Shown here piece by piece: positions 8,631 to 18,269 of a stretch of 64,000 nt of DNA (positions are counted from its first letter, which is position 1; every line of letters begins with the position of its first letter). The notes beneath the pieces were generated by a model that saw nothing but the letters and a program-made list of their open reading frames with translations, ran no database searches and was not told the origin of the DNA. This DNA comes from Tildeniella nuda ZEHNDER 1965/U140. Lineage in GTDB: Bacteria > Cyanobacteriota > Cyanobacteriia > Leptolyngbyales > Leptolyngbyaceae. The stretch spans positions 45,177 through 109,176 of the forward strand of contig JAHHIG010000019.1 in assembly GCA_019358895.1 (NCBI GenBank), given 5' to 3'. The position numbers and the translations under genes were made by a program.

Positions 8631-8887
8631 CTTGGTCATTTAAGACGTGACATCAATGGCTGGGTGCTGTATAGCCGTACAGATATGCTTCTCTAGAGCG
8701 CCAGCGTGACGCACTAAGCGATCGCCAATGGTGCGTTACGGTGATGAAAATAAACTCTATACCGTTTTCCTGTCACCATAAATAATTATTGTCATGCTAA
8801 TAAAAGCCCTTTGACTTTAATAGCGAAAATTCTATGAAAACAAATCAATAAACTTAAAAGCTGGAATCAAAAGAATTTACTAATTTA

Positions 8888-9934
8888 ATGGATAGACTTA
8901 TGCCAGAAACATATCAGACCCTTTATCGCACACTAATTTCACCTATTTCTGATGGAACTCCTCGCCCTTTGTGGTCTGTAATGATTCCAACTTACAACTG
9001 TGCGTACTATCTACGTAAAACCCTAGCGAGCGTCTTAGAGCAAGATCCAGGCGCAGAGATGATGCAGATCGAAGTGGTTGATGATCACTCTACTAAAGAC
9101 GATCCTCAAGCGGTTGTAGAAGAATTAGGTAAGGGACGGGTTGGATTTTATCAACAGCCACAAAACGTAGGCTATATCAAGAATTTTGAAACTTGTTTAC
9201 AGCGATCGCGTGGGAGGTTAGTTCATCTTTTGCACGGAGATGATCGCGTATTACAAGGGTTTTACAGGAAACTACAACAAGGTTTTGAACAGCATCCTGA
9301 AATTGGTGCTGCTTTCTGTCGCCATATTTATATGGACGAACGGGGAAACTGGACTGGCATCTCCTGGTTAGAGCAGCCTGAGCCTGGCATTTTGACTAAT
9401 TGGTTAGAACGCATCGCCGTTCAGCAAAGAATTCAAACGCCCTCGATCGTTGTTCGACGAGATGTGTATGAGCGACTCGGCGGTTTTGATCACCGTATGT
9501 CTTGCTGGGGAGAGGATTGGGAGATGTGGGTACGCATTGCTGCTAATTATCCAGTTTGGTATGAAGTTGAACCGTTAGCTTTATACCGTAAGAGTTCAAC
9601 TTCATTAACTGGAACATCAATACGCATAGGTAAGAATATCCAGGACTTTCGAAAAGCAGTTGGCATTGTTCAGAACTATTTACCCAATGGAGATGCTCAG
9701 AAACTCACAAAAATTGCATTACAGAATTATGCGTTCTATGCATTGAACACAGCTAATGAATTTGCTCAGTCAGGAGATACTTCATCCGCTATTAACCAGC
9801 TTAAAGAAGCCTTAAAGTGCTGCCATTCATCAAGGGTTCTTCAATCCTCAATGAAGCTAGGTATGAAATTATTCTATCTAGAGTCCTTAAGAAAAATACG
9901 CATAAAATCAGGTACTAGGGAAGTAAATCTCTAA
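8888..9934 (+). CDS. GT2-family glycosyltransferase
   Basis: Inverting GT-A transferase of 348 residues. The nucleotide-binding start (MIPTYNCAYYLRKTLASVL) is near residue 32, the D-x-D-type loop is LHGDDRVL near 117, and the probable catalytic-base region is CWGEDWEMWVRIA near 213. The C-terminal 80 residues are helical. ATG codons at 8888 and 8900 are both possible starts. A 257-bp non-coding stretch separates it from the previous gene, so it may have its own promoter. Confidence 0.88.
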   Translation: MDRLMPETYQTLYRTLISPISDGTPRPLWSVMIPTYNCAYYLRKTLASVLEQDPGAEMMQIEVVDDHSTKDDPQAVVEELGKGRVGFYQQPQNVGYIKNFETCLQRSRGRLVHLLHGDDRVLQGFYRKLQQGFEQHPEIGAAFCRHIYMDERGNWTGISWLEQPEPGILTNWLERIAVQQRIQTPSIVVRRDVYERLGGFDHRMSCWGEDWEMWVRIAANYPVWYEVEPLALYRKSSTSLTGTSIRIGKNIQDFRKAVGIVQNYLPNGDAQKLTKIALQNYAFYALNTANEFAQSGDTSSAINQLKEALKCCHSSRVLQSSMKLGMKLFYLESLRKIRIKSGTREVNL

Positions 9935-10048
9935 AGCCTCAATTCCTGGCTCCCTTTAAGCACTTATAAATGGTATCTGGGAATTATGTGTGCTTCACTC
10001 TAACGCTTAAATTGTTCCTTACTTTTCGTCTAACTCCGTCTGGCTACT

Positions 10049-10957
10049 ATGAAACCACCCATCAGTGTCATAATCTGTGCTCACAACCCTCGACGTAGTT
10101 ATATTGACAAAGTGCTAACTGCACTAATGTCTCAAACCCTACCCTTTGAGCAATGGGAATTACTGTTGATTGATAATGCGAGTGAGCAAAAGCTTTCTAC
10201 AAAACTGGACTTGAGCTGGCACTCTAATGCTCGGCACATTCAAGAAACTCAACTCGGGCTCACTCATGCTCGACTAAGGGGAATTCGAGAGGCTCAAGGT
10301 GAAATCTTAGTTTTTGTAGATGATGATAATGTACTAGAGTTAGATTACTTAGAAATTACCCTACAGATTAGCAAAAGCTACCCAATGGTTGGCTCCTGGG
10401 GAGGACAAATCAAAGCAGTATTTGAAGAAGAACCTCCGGAGTGGGCAAAACCATATTTGCCATACTTAGCAATCCGAGAATTTAACCAAGACCAGTGGTC
10501 AAATTTCTCGTATATGAATGAGAGTACTCCTTGTGGGGCGGGACTTTGTGTACGAAAAGCTGTAGCTGAAAAATATGCTGAATTAATTCATAGTGATCCT
10601 AAGCGAGCAGGTTTGGGTCGCAAGGGTAAAGTTCTAACTTCCTGTGAAGATTCAGATTTAGCGCTTGTTGCTTGCGATATTGGGTTAGGGATGGGGCAAT
10701 TCAAAGCACTAAAATTGACGCATTTAATTCCATCTAGTCGACTTCAAGAAGAGTATCTAATCAAGCTGACCGAGAGTATGGTTTTTTCTAAGGTTATCTT
10801 GGATTCTCTTCGGGGCAAATATCCTCAAAAGCCTTCTTGGGGAACCCAGATAAAGCAATACTACAAACGTTCGCGGAAATCAGCTATGGAACGTCGTTTT
10901 CATGATGCTGTGCAAAGAGGCTACGGTTTGGCTCTGAAAACCCTCTCTTCTGGTTAA
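10049..10957 (+). CDS. GT2-family glycosyltransferase
   Basis: A 302-residue GT-A transferase. SVIICAHNPRRSYIDKVL opens the fold, LLIDNASE follows near residue 48, the metal site is FVDDDNVLELDY near 90, and TSCEDSDLALVACDIG near 205 is the likely acceptor/base region. It lacks membrane segments. It probably acts on the same polymer as its neighbours. The start at 10049 fits the family's usual N-terminus, although no strong ribosome site is visible. Confidence 0.88.
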   Translation: MKPPISVIICAHNPRRSYIDKVLTALMSQTLPFEQWELLLIDNASEQKLSTKLDLSWHSNARHIQETQLGLTHARLRGIREAQGEILVFVDDDNVLELDYLEITLQISKSYPMVGSWGGQIKAVFEEEPPEWAKPYLPYLAIREFNQDQWSNFSYMNESTPCGAGLCVRKAVAEKYAELIHSDPKRAGLGRKGKVLTSCEDSDLALVACDIGLGMGQFKALKLTHLIPSSRLQEEYLIKLTESMVFSKVILDSLRGKYPQKPSWGTQIKQYYKRSRKSAMERRFHDAVQRGYGLALKTLSSG

Positions 10958-11287
10958 GCAGTACTATGTACTGCTCTTCACAGATGTTAAAAAAAGACCC
11001 CAACCTTTTTTCTACCAGGCTTGCGCGATTTTTTTCTACTAGGCTTGCACGAGGTTAAGAGGAGACCTTACAAGTGCTATTCCGATCCAGTTCTTCATAA
11101 GAAAGGAGACGATTCATTTAACATTCCTCTTTTTAAGATGGATTTTGGGGACCTAATCTTAATATATGGAACGATATGGTATCGTCTCAAAAACTCATGT
11201 AGAAACAACGAAATGAGAAGAACTTAGTCCAGACATTTATTAAGGTTTAGCTTCTAAGTATAGCTTCTCTAAGATAGGTTAGCACTT
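10958..11287. other. gap between transferase genes
   Basis: No convincing gene is present. A short direct duplication (TTTTTTCTACYAGGCTTGC) occurs twice near 11008-11038. A possible 68-codon frame starts with TTG and has no family resemblance, so I do not call it. The region is AT-rich and probably contains the promoter for the next gene. Confidence 0.5.
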
Positions 11288-12220
11288 ATGAAAATTCCTG
11301 TAATCATTGCTCATTTTGATACCGCTCCAGCTTATCTAGGTTATTCCTTGAGTTCTGCCGCAGGCTTAAACAGTCAAGTTATACTGATTGGTGATAAAGC
11401 TAATCAACACGTATGGAAGAACCATTGGGATGCTTCTTCTATAGAACCTGAGAAGTATCAGAACTTCATGAGAAATTATGTTCAAATGTCTGATTACTCG
11501 AAGAAGTATGAAATCAGCTTCTGGAAGCGCATGTTTCTTCTCGAAGAATGGATGAAAGTTCATGGATCAGACAAAGCGTTTTTGTTAGACAGCGATATTA
11601 TCACCTTTGCCAACTACACAGCAGATGTTTACCCTCTACTTCCGCAGGATTGTATTGCAGGCTTAACTACTCCTGAAAAACAAGATAACTTTTTTTGGGC
11701 AGCCTCTACTCACTTCTCTTACTGGACCTTAGAGGGAATTGAAAGCTTTACAAACTTTTGCATTGACACGTATACCAATAGAAATAATCTACGCAGTCTA
11801 CTAGAAGCAAAACACAAATGGCATCTTGAAAACTGTGCTCCTGGTGGCGTTAGCGAAATGACCCTCTTGTATTTGTGGTCTAAAGACAATAGCAGAATTT
11901 ATAACTTTGCTAAGACTCTAGAAGGTATGGCTTCAGATCACAGTATCAGCACACCAACCAACTATCATGAAAATGAATATAAATTAAGATTTGGCGTGAA
12001 ACAATTTGTTTTTAAAAACGGAATTCCCTATGGATATAACAATGTTCTAAACAAAAAAATAAAATTTGTTTGCCTGCATTGCCAAGGTGATGCCAAGCTG
12101 GCGATGAAACTTTTAGTTAGCAAAAGATGGAGAAGGTTCTATTTTGCTGGCAGGCTAATAGGACAAACAAGAGCTTTTCTTGGAGCAAGAAAAGCGGCTT
12201 TAAAGCAAATGAAGATATAA
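11288..12220 (+). CDS. possible GT-A fold transferase of unrecognised family
   Basis: A 310-residue cytoplasmic protein that I cannot place in a named family. The stretch KAFLLDSDIITFANYT near residue 96 has a D-x-D of the kind that binds metal and nucleotide sugar in GT-A enzymes, with a hydrophobic strand before it. The N-terminus (MKIPVIIAHFD) could be a first Rossmann-like strand. A conserved-looking GGVSEMTLLYLW near 186 and a C-terminal basic helix follow. Its place among nine transferases supports a sugar-transfer role. AT-rich codon use matches its neighbours. Confidence 0.7.
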   Translation: MKIPVIIAHFDTAPAYLGYSLSSAAGLNSQVILIGDKANQHVWKNHWDASSIEPEKYQNFMRNYVQMSDYSKKYEISFWKRMFLLEEWMKVHGSDKAFLLDSDIITFANYTADVYPLLPQDCIAGLTTPEKQDNFFWAASTHFSYWTLEGIESFTNFCIDTYTNRNNLRSLLEAKHKWHLENCAPGGVSEMTLLYLWSKDNSRIYNFAKTLEGMASDHSISTPTNYHENEYKLRFGVKQFVFKNGIPYGYNNVLNKKIKFVCLHCQGDAKLAMKLLVSKRWRRFYFAGRLIGQTRAFLGARKAALKQMKI

Positions 12221-12424
12221 ATTAAAAGAGCTACACCTCAGGTCAAAAGACTGATTGATAAATTCGATCAAAAAGCACCAATTTACTTTGCACTGCCGCT
12301 GGATCTACCAGATATAGAGAAGCTTTTCCTAAAACGATCGCTTTATGGCAGTAGATATTTTTCAGCTCATTGCCATTTACTCTCTGCTCATAGCTCTACT
12401 GGCGCTAAGGCTTGAGCCAATAAC

Positions 12425-13651
12425 TTACATACACTCTAAAATAACTTTCAACTGTTGGCGTAATTGAGCAATAGAGTGAATATGCCTGTATTCCTCAAAG
12501 TTAGGTTTGATTATGCATTCTTGATTGAGCCATTTGCCGAGAGTCCGTAGGGCGACGAGGGCCTCAGAAAGATGATTGGGAGTTGCAGTTACTCCTAACT
12601 GATAACGACGAGCTCTTTCCCCAATGCAAAATTGGTTACTTGTGATTATAGGTTTTTCAAAAATAGCAGCTTTTGTGAGGATGTTACTGCTATGTGGATA
12701 GTCATATAGAGCAAATAGCGCATCGCAGGTTGAAATGATAGCATTGAATTGTGGTTCACCCGGAATTCGCTCAAGATGAAATAAACAATTATCGGGATTT
12801 GACTCAATTACACAATTAATTTCTGTCTGCTCATCAATTGAGTACTCTTGCCTGTATAGCTTTCCTGCAAAAACAAAAAAAAAGTTTTCCTCAACTGTTT
12901 CTCTAGACATCCTAAGCATCGTTAAAAAGCCCTTATACCTGCCCAGAGCACCTAGTAACCCAATTATTTTCCGGCCCTTTGCTTTTTCCTGGATTGTTTG
13001 CACTAATTCAAAGCTTAAATCTGGTGGTGACTCATCTGCAAAATCAGGAAAAGTAATAACAGGTTTATTGCCGAGAGACGCTTGAAGAGCCTCTGCCACT
13101 CCCTCATCTAGAAGAGCGATGGATTGGCAGTAGGCGGAGTGCAGAAGTGAGTGTCTTTGAAGGAGGTGTCTCCCCATGAAACTAAACCGTTGCTTTTGAC
13201 GCAGGTGCCGAGGCTGAAAATACAGTCCAGACCACTTATAGGGAAAGATTCGATCAATAGTTTGGCAATTGAGATACGAGCTTAAATAGCTATCAATCCA
13301 CAAGCAAAATACCAGGTCGGGATACTTGCCAAGTTTTGATGCAGCAAATTGGATCGATCGAGCCATATCCTTCCAATGTTCTAGGACATCAACGGCTCCG
13401 TGCAGTTGCCTGGCTCCTGGAAGTTTAGGATAAATAGCTTTTTTGACTGTCGGTCTGTGAATTTCAAATACACTAATATTTTGAATATAATCTTGAAGCT
13501 GAGAAGAAATCCAATCCTGAAGATTTTTAGGATCGGGGCAGAATGCTATTACCTGACAACCAAGTTCAAGAGCTAAGCGAGTAATGCTTTTGAAATAAGT
13601 TTCATGATGACCATCCCAAAATATGTCAACTAAGGCAATAACTTTTCTCAA
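12425..13651 (-). CDS. GT-B fold glycosyltransferase-like protein
   Basis: A 408-residue protein read against the direction of the cluster. The N-terminal strand is followed by DIFWDGHHETYF, a GT4-like first loop. The C-terminal half has GLLGALGRYKGFLTMLRM near 230 and a late donor-site region (CDALFALYDYPHSSNILTKAAIFEKPII) in place of the usual E-x7-E. The only plausible start is a TTG at 13651, preceded by GGAG. Inverted orientation and a rare start suggest separate acquisition or regulation. A transferase role is likely; the substrate is unknown. Confidence 0.72.
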   Translation of the reverse strand: MRKVIALVDIFWDGHHETYFKSITRLALELGCQVIAFCPDPKNLQDWISSQLQDYIQNISVFEIHRPTVKKAIYPKLPGARQLHGAVDVLEHWKDMARSIQFAASKLGKYPDLVFCLWIDSYLSSYLNCQTIDRIFPYKWSGLYFQPRHLRQKQRFSFMGRHLLQRHSLLHSAYCQSIALLDEGVAEALQASLGNKPVITFPDFADESPPDLSFELVQTIQEKAKGRKIIGLLGALGRYKGFLTMLRMSRETVEENFFFVFAGKLYRQEYSIDEQTEINCVIESNPDNCLFHLERIPGEPQFNAIISTCDALFALYDYPHSSNILTKAAIFEKPIITSNQFCIGERARRYQLGVTATPNHLSEALVALRTLGKWLNQECIIKPNFEEYRHIHSIAQLRQQLKVILECM

Positions 13652-14123
13652 GCTTCTAGCTCCAAACTTGTACCGCTGTTCAGAATCTTCAAGTGGTTAA
13701 GAGTGACCACCAATAGACTCATCTTGTTATTACTGAGTTTAAAGCGTCAATCAGGAAACTTTTCGCATCTTGAGCTATTTATTTATCTGCTTTCTCTCGA
13801 TCGTTATCATCAACAATCAAGTCACTTGAATGTCTCAGACAGCACTACAAGCTTCTGAGTCTTTGTGAAAGTAAATCTTAGTACGAGTTGTTCAGTGTGA
13901 AATGAAACCTCCGTTTTGCTGGAGCCTCGTAAGTTGAGGTTGAGCGAAGGATTCCCTCTTCCTAGCATAATCGTCAGGAATGTAAAGATTTGATGGAGAT
14001 AACCTGACACCTCAGGAGAATTCCTGATTGCAGATTTGCGAGTTGAAATATGTAAGCGATGATAGCTAAACTCGACTGTTCGAAGTATATCAACTAAGCC
14101 TTGGTAGCTTTAGTCCTACTGTT
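13652..14123. other. divergent intergenic region
   Basis: It lies between the inverted transferase and the ligase-like gene, so it should hold two divergent promoters. I could not assign -10 or -35 boxes with confidence and see no repeat or convincing small gene. Confidence 0.4.
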
Positions 14124-15488
14124 GTGGAGATTATGGAGATAATTTCATTAGCAATTCTATTAATTGGATGTAGCTTATCCATGATCTTCTTTGTAGTTGT
14201 GTTCCACTACACTAGCAAAAAGAAAGTAACCGACAAGCTAGACAAGCTATTTACTCTGGCTGTGGTTATCTTTATTCTGCCAACAGTCATTCTTTCTCCT
14301 TTTCAGTTCCAGGATCTAGCGATCGGAGATATCCCGCTCACAAAGCTGGTTGTAAGGCTGGCTTTTTATAGTGTAATACTTATTTTCTTCAGAGCTTGGT
14401 TTCGTGGGTTTCTACGTAACTCAGTTGAGTTGTTTAAAGAGCCCTTTTTGGCTCTCCTTCTCGTTCTAGCGCTTTTATCTTTTGGATGGTCTGACACTCC
14501 TGGTTTAACCTTCCGCGGGAGCTTGGCAGCGCTGATAGTAGCTATGCTCGCTGCACACATTGCAAAACGATATAGTTGGGAAGAGCTGAATTATTTCATT
14601 CGATGGAGCTTAACAATTACAGCTATTTTAAGCCTGTTTGCTGTTGTCTTACTACCTTCGATCGGACGACTTGAGCTTTCGTATTGGAGAGGCATTTTCG
14701 TAGGTAGCAAGGCTATGCCTATTGAAATGAGCCTAAATATCCTTTTATGGTATTGGTACATCCTTTGTCACTCAAAACACCGCTTAATATCGCTTGGCAT
14801 TATATTTCTATCAGTTGTTCTGCTAAGTATGGGGAGAGCCATATCAAGTGTTTTTATCCTTCTTGCTCTACTTTGTTTGTTGACGGCACTACGGTCTATC
14901 CGGTTGTATAAACATAGGCAGGCTCCATTGATTATTTTATTTTTTCTAATAGTTGGGATTCTTGGCGGTTCAATCATCACTGAGAATGCAGCTAGCATCA
15001 TTGTGGCATCTGGAAGGAACACCAATTTGACAGGTCGTGCAGAAATTTGGCCCCAAGTTCTAGGGTACATTGCGCAAAGACCATGGACCGGGTATGGGTA
15101 TGCAGGTTTTTGGCAGTTTTGGAGGGGTTCAGATAATCCCGCTGCAAGTATTTTTCTTCCTGGTTATGTTCCAGGTCATGCCCATAATGGCTTTCTAGAG
15201 ATTCTTCTACAACTAGGAATTCCCGGGCTAGTGTTTTATCTTGGTGCATACTTAAGAGCCATCACTTCAGCATTTACTCACAGTATGAACAGTAAGCTGA
15301 GTGAAGCAACTCTGCCACTTATAGTGCTACTGTTTCTCGCACTTACCAATAATACAGAAACCGAGCGCCAAGGTTTAATTGGAGCAAATTTCTACTGGTT
15401 TTACTTTGTGCTAATGCACATTCGACTAAACATTGAAGCTAGAAGAAGCTTCAAGAGAAATAGACTCATAGAGAATTTTAGTACATAG
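14124..15488 (+). CDS. O-antigen ligase / polymerase-like membrane protein
   Basis: A 454-residue polytopic protein with about eleven hydrophobic segments. A large extracytoplasmic loop carries GRAEIWPQVLGYI and then the family's hallmark PGHAHNGFLEILLQLGIPGLVFYL near residue 350, matching the Wzy_C/O-antigen ligase domain. Such proteins transfer or polymerise undecaprenyl-linked sugars on the outer face of the inner membrane. Starts possible are GTG 14124 and ATG 14133. It is followed four bases later by the next transferase, so they form an operon. Confidence 0.88.
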   Translation: MEIMEIISLAILLIGCSLSMIFFVVVFHYTSKKKVTDKLDKLFTLAVVIFILPTVILSPFQFQDLAIGDIPLTKLVVRLAFYSVILIFFRAWFRGFLRNSVELFKEPFLALLLVLALLSFGWSDTPGLTFRGSLAALIVAMLAAHIAKRYSWEELNYFIRWSLTITAILSLFAVVLLPSIGRLELSYWRGIFVGSKAMPIEMSLNILLWYWYILCHSKHRLISLGIIFLSVVLLSMGRAISSVFILLALLCLLTALRSIRLYKHRQAPLIILFFLIVGILGGSIITENAASIIVASGRNTNLTGRAEIWPQVLGYIAQRPWTGYGYAGFWQFWRGSDNPAASIFLPGYVPGHAHNGFLEILLQLGIPGLVFYLGAYLRAITSAFTHSMNSKLSEATLPLIVLLFLALTNNTETERQGLIGANFYWFYFVLMHIRLNIEARRSFKRNRLIENFST

Positions 15489-15492
15489 CATT

Positions 15493-16410
15493 ATGAATAC
15501 CCCAGTTGCCTTACTGATCTTTAAACGACCTGACACAACTGAAAAGGTCTTTGAAGTAATTCGTCAAGTTAAACCTTCTAAATTGCTGGTAGTTGCTGAT
15601 GGTCCGCGTTCTGACCGCCCAGGCGAAGCAGAGAAGTGTGAGGCAGCTCGTGCTGTTATCGATCGTGTCGATTGGGACTGCGAAGTCCTAAGAAATTATG
15701 CCGATTTTAATTTAGGGTGCCAGCAGCGTGTGGTGAGTGGGCTAGATTGGGTATTCGACACGGTTGAAGAAGCGATTATTTTAGAAGACGATTGCTTACC
15801 CCATCCATCATTCTTTCGTTTTTGTGAAGAACTGTTAGACCGTTACCGACATGACGAACGCGTCTTTGCAATCTCAGGACAAAATGTGCAAAAGAGTTGG
15901 AACCGAAGTCAGTACAGCTACTACTTTTCTCGTTACCACCACGGTTGGGGCTGGGCAAGTTGGCGCAGAACCTGGAAGCATTTTGATGTTGAAATCCCGC
16001 TCTGGCCACTGATCCGCGATCAGGGCTTACTAGAGGATATCTTAAGGGATGCTAATGCCATAAAAGTCTGGACTCAAGTGTTTCAATCCATGTATGAACA
16101 GGAGAGAGACACAATTTGGGATTATCAAATGATGTTCACCTGCTGGATACAAAGTGGCTTGACTATCTTACCTCGCGTGAAGTTAGTCGAAAATATCGGC
16201 TTCAGCCAAGATGGAACGCATACCCTTTCTGAAAACAATCCTTACAGCAAAATTCCACTTGGAGCGGTTACTTTTCCCTTAAAGCATCCCCCTTATATTA
16301 TCCGAGATGCCCAAGCCGATGACTTTACACAACAGACGTTGTTTGATTACCAGCCAAACTTGTTCAAACGTGTCGTGAAAAAAATGAGAAGTTTCAAACA
16401 TAATTCCTAG
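15493..16410 (+). CDS. GT-A glycosyltransferase (GNT-I/HlpA-like)
   Basis: A 305-residue protein of the group often annotated as hemolytic protein HlpA-like or sugar transferase. It starts VALLIFKRPDTTEKVFEVI, has LVVADGPRSDRPGE near residue 36 and a metal site AIILEDDCLPHPSFFRF near 95, followed by GWGWASWRRTW near 155 and DTIWDYQMMFTCW near 215. The EDD motif resembles eukaryotic GNT-I. It almost abuts the ligase-like gene, so the two are probably co-transcribed. Confidence 0.85.
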   Translation: MNTPVALLIFKRPDTTEKVFEVIRQVKPSKLLVVADGPRSDRPGEAEKCEAARAVIDRVDWDCEVLRNYADFNLGCQQRVVSGLDWVFDTVEEAIILEDDCLPHPSFFRFCEELLDRYRHDERVFAISGQNVQKSWNRSQYSYYFSRYHHGWGWASWRRTWKHFDVEIPLWPLIRDQGLLEDILRDANAIKVWTQVFQSMYEQERDTIWDYQMMFTCWIQSGLTILPRVKLVENIGFSQDGTHTLSENNPYSKIPLGAVTFPLKHPPYIIRDAQADDFTQQTLFDYQPNLFKRVVKKMRSFKHNS

Positions 16411-16446
16411 TCTAAGAATTGGACGACCACCCTACTGATTTGAACT

Positions 16447-17718
16447 ATGCAAGTTTTACATTTAAGTAGCTCTGATGATGGAGGTGCGGGTCGGGCAGCG
16501 CACCGTCTACATAAAGGTTTACGGAACCTAGCTGTAACGTCTCATCTACTGACACAACATAAAACCAGTGATGATACAACGGTCTTATGTCCACAAACAA
16601 AGCTAGAAAAGGTAATTCATCGGTTAAAATTACCTGAACGTCTAGACGCTCTGCCACTGAAACGGTACGCTAACCCTAAAGAGATTGCGTTTACGCCACA
16701 GTGGTTTCCAGACAATGCCCTCTCTAAGGTGGCTCAAATTGATACAGATATTGTTAATCTCCATTGGCTGGGTCATGGTTACTTACAGCTTGAAACAATT
16801 GCCAAACTAAATAAACCCATTGTCTGGACGCTGCACGATATGTGGGCATTTACCGGTGGATGCCACTACACCGGAGACTGCGATCGTTATGTTGTTAATT
16901 GTGGTAACTGCCCGCAATTACAAAGTGACAAGGAGCACGACCTATCACGCTGGGTTTGGCAGCGCAAAGCAAAGGCTTGGAAGCAGCTAGATCTAACTAT
17001 TGTGACTCCCAGCATCTGGCTTGCCCGCTGTGCCTCTTCTAGTGCGTTGTTTCATAATTTGCAGGTAAAAGTGATTCCCAATGGACTAGATACCCAGATC
17101 TATAAACCATTGAATCGACAACTTGCTCGCGATCGGCTGAATTTACCTCAAGATAAATCACTTATTTTGTTTGGAGCTATGCGTCCAACAGGAGACCCCC
17201 GAAAAGGATTTCATTTATTACACTCTGCCTTGCAACGCCTGAAACAAACAGAATGGCAAGACAAAATTGAGTTGGTTATTTTTGGTGTATCTCAACCTAG
17301 CACTTCAGTTGATTTAGGATTCTCTACCCATTATCTCGGTAAATTGAGTGATGATATTTCATTGGCGCTAGTATATGCTGCAGCTGATGTCTTTGTTGCA
17401 CCTTCTGTGCAAGACAATCTGCCAAATACGATTATGGAGGCGATCGCTTGCGGGACTCCTTGCGTTGCCTTCAATCTCGGAGGGATGCCAGACATGATTG
17501 AGCATAAACGTAACGGTTATCTAGCTCAACCTTATGAAGTTGACGATTTGGCTCAAGGAGTTGCTTGGGTGTTAGGCGACGAGGAACGACATTTGAAGTT
17601 ATGCGACCGTGCACGCCAGAAAGCTGAACAAAAATTTACTTTGGAAATGCAAGCCAAAGAATATTTGCGGCTTTATCAAGAGATAACAGATAAAACTTCG
17701 ACGCGTCAAATTGTTTAG
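16447..17718 (+). CDS. GT4-family glycosyltransferase
   Basis: A 423-residue GT-B transferase. The N-terminal domain starts MQVLHLSSSDDGGAGRAAHR and carries the subgroup's cysteine cluster FTGGCHYTGDC...NCGNCPQL (about residues 138-160), which could bind a metal. The donor domain includes RPTGDPRKGFHLL near 250 and DNLPNTIMEAIACGTPCVAF near 326, where the usual first Glu of E-x7-E is Asp. The gene lies 36 bp after its neighbour and is probably in the same operon. Confidence 0.88.
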   Translation: MQVLHLSSSDDGGAGRAAHRLHKGLRNLAVTSHLLTQHKTSDDTTVLCPQTKLEKVIHRLKLPERLDALPLKRYANPKEIAFTPQWFPDNALSKVAQIDTDIVNLHWLGHGYLQLETIAKLNKPIVWTLHDMWAFTGGCHYTGDCDRYVVNCGNCPQLQSDKEHDLSRWVWQRKAKAWKQLDLTIVTPSIWLARCASSSALFHNLQVKVIPNGLDTQIYKPLNRQLARDRLNLPQDKSLILFGAMRPTGDPRKGFHLLHSALQRLKQTEWQDKIELVIFGVSQPSTSVDLGFSTHYLGKLSDDISLALVYAAADVFVAPSVQDNLPNTIMEAIACGTPCVAFNLGGMPDMIEHKRNGYLAQPYEVDDLAQGVAWVLGDEERHLKLCDRARQKAEQKFTLEMQAKEYLRLYQEITDKTSTRQIV

Positions 17719-18269
17719 AAATAACTTAATGGTTGGCTGAGAGCTTGCACTACCCTCAAGGAGGGTTACCAAAAGAGTAAACGTCTGGAGAAGAAGGCAT
17801 AGTAATAATTTGGATTGACAATTATAGGAAGGCTCGCCATTCACACTCAAGAGCTTACTACAAATTTCTTTCCTTAATACTTAAGATGTATCGAAAAGCA
17901 GACTCAATGCTTTGTTTGGGCTATCTCTAGAAGCCCAAGGACATCACTTATCCCAATACACCTATGTGAACCAACACGTTCGTCGAGTCTATAAGCGAAC
18001 CACTATAGTTGGTTTACCCACAAGGCAGTTCGCACTAACCTCCGAGATCTTTTGTAGCAAACTAGCAAACTTTTGCCTTGTTCAACAGTTCCACTGTGCG
18101 AAAGCATTTCGGACGAACGACTAGTTGTGAAGAAATAGTGAAGAATGACTGTAGGGCTTTTCATTTCTCCTGATAGTGGAGCTTTAGAAGGAATAACGAA
18201 ATGTAAGCAGTCATAGATTTATTCCTGTTACTGCACTACTTGTATCAACTCAACCCCAATTTGTTAATT
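17719..18269. other. gap between transferase genes
   Basis: A short perfect inverted repeat (ACCCTC/GAGGGT, about 17752-17767) lies 34 bp after the previous stop. An open stretch from about 17912 includes LSLEAQGHHLSQYTYV, which may be a gene fossil, but it has no recognisable family. No intact gene is seen. Confidence 0.4.

Noticed and set aside
11021..11227. A 68-codon frame between transferase genes
   Set aside because: TTG start, no ribosome site, no recognisable motif and composition like the surrounding non-coding DNA.
13822..14010. A 62-codon frame on the - strand in the divergent region
   Set aside because: No family resemblance and no supporting ribosome site; probably chance.
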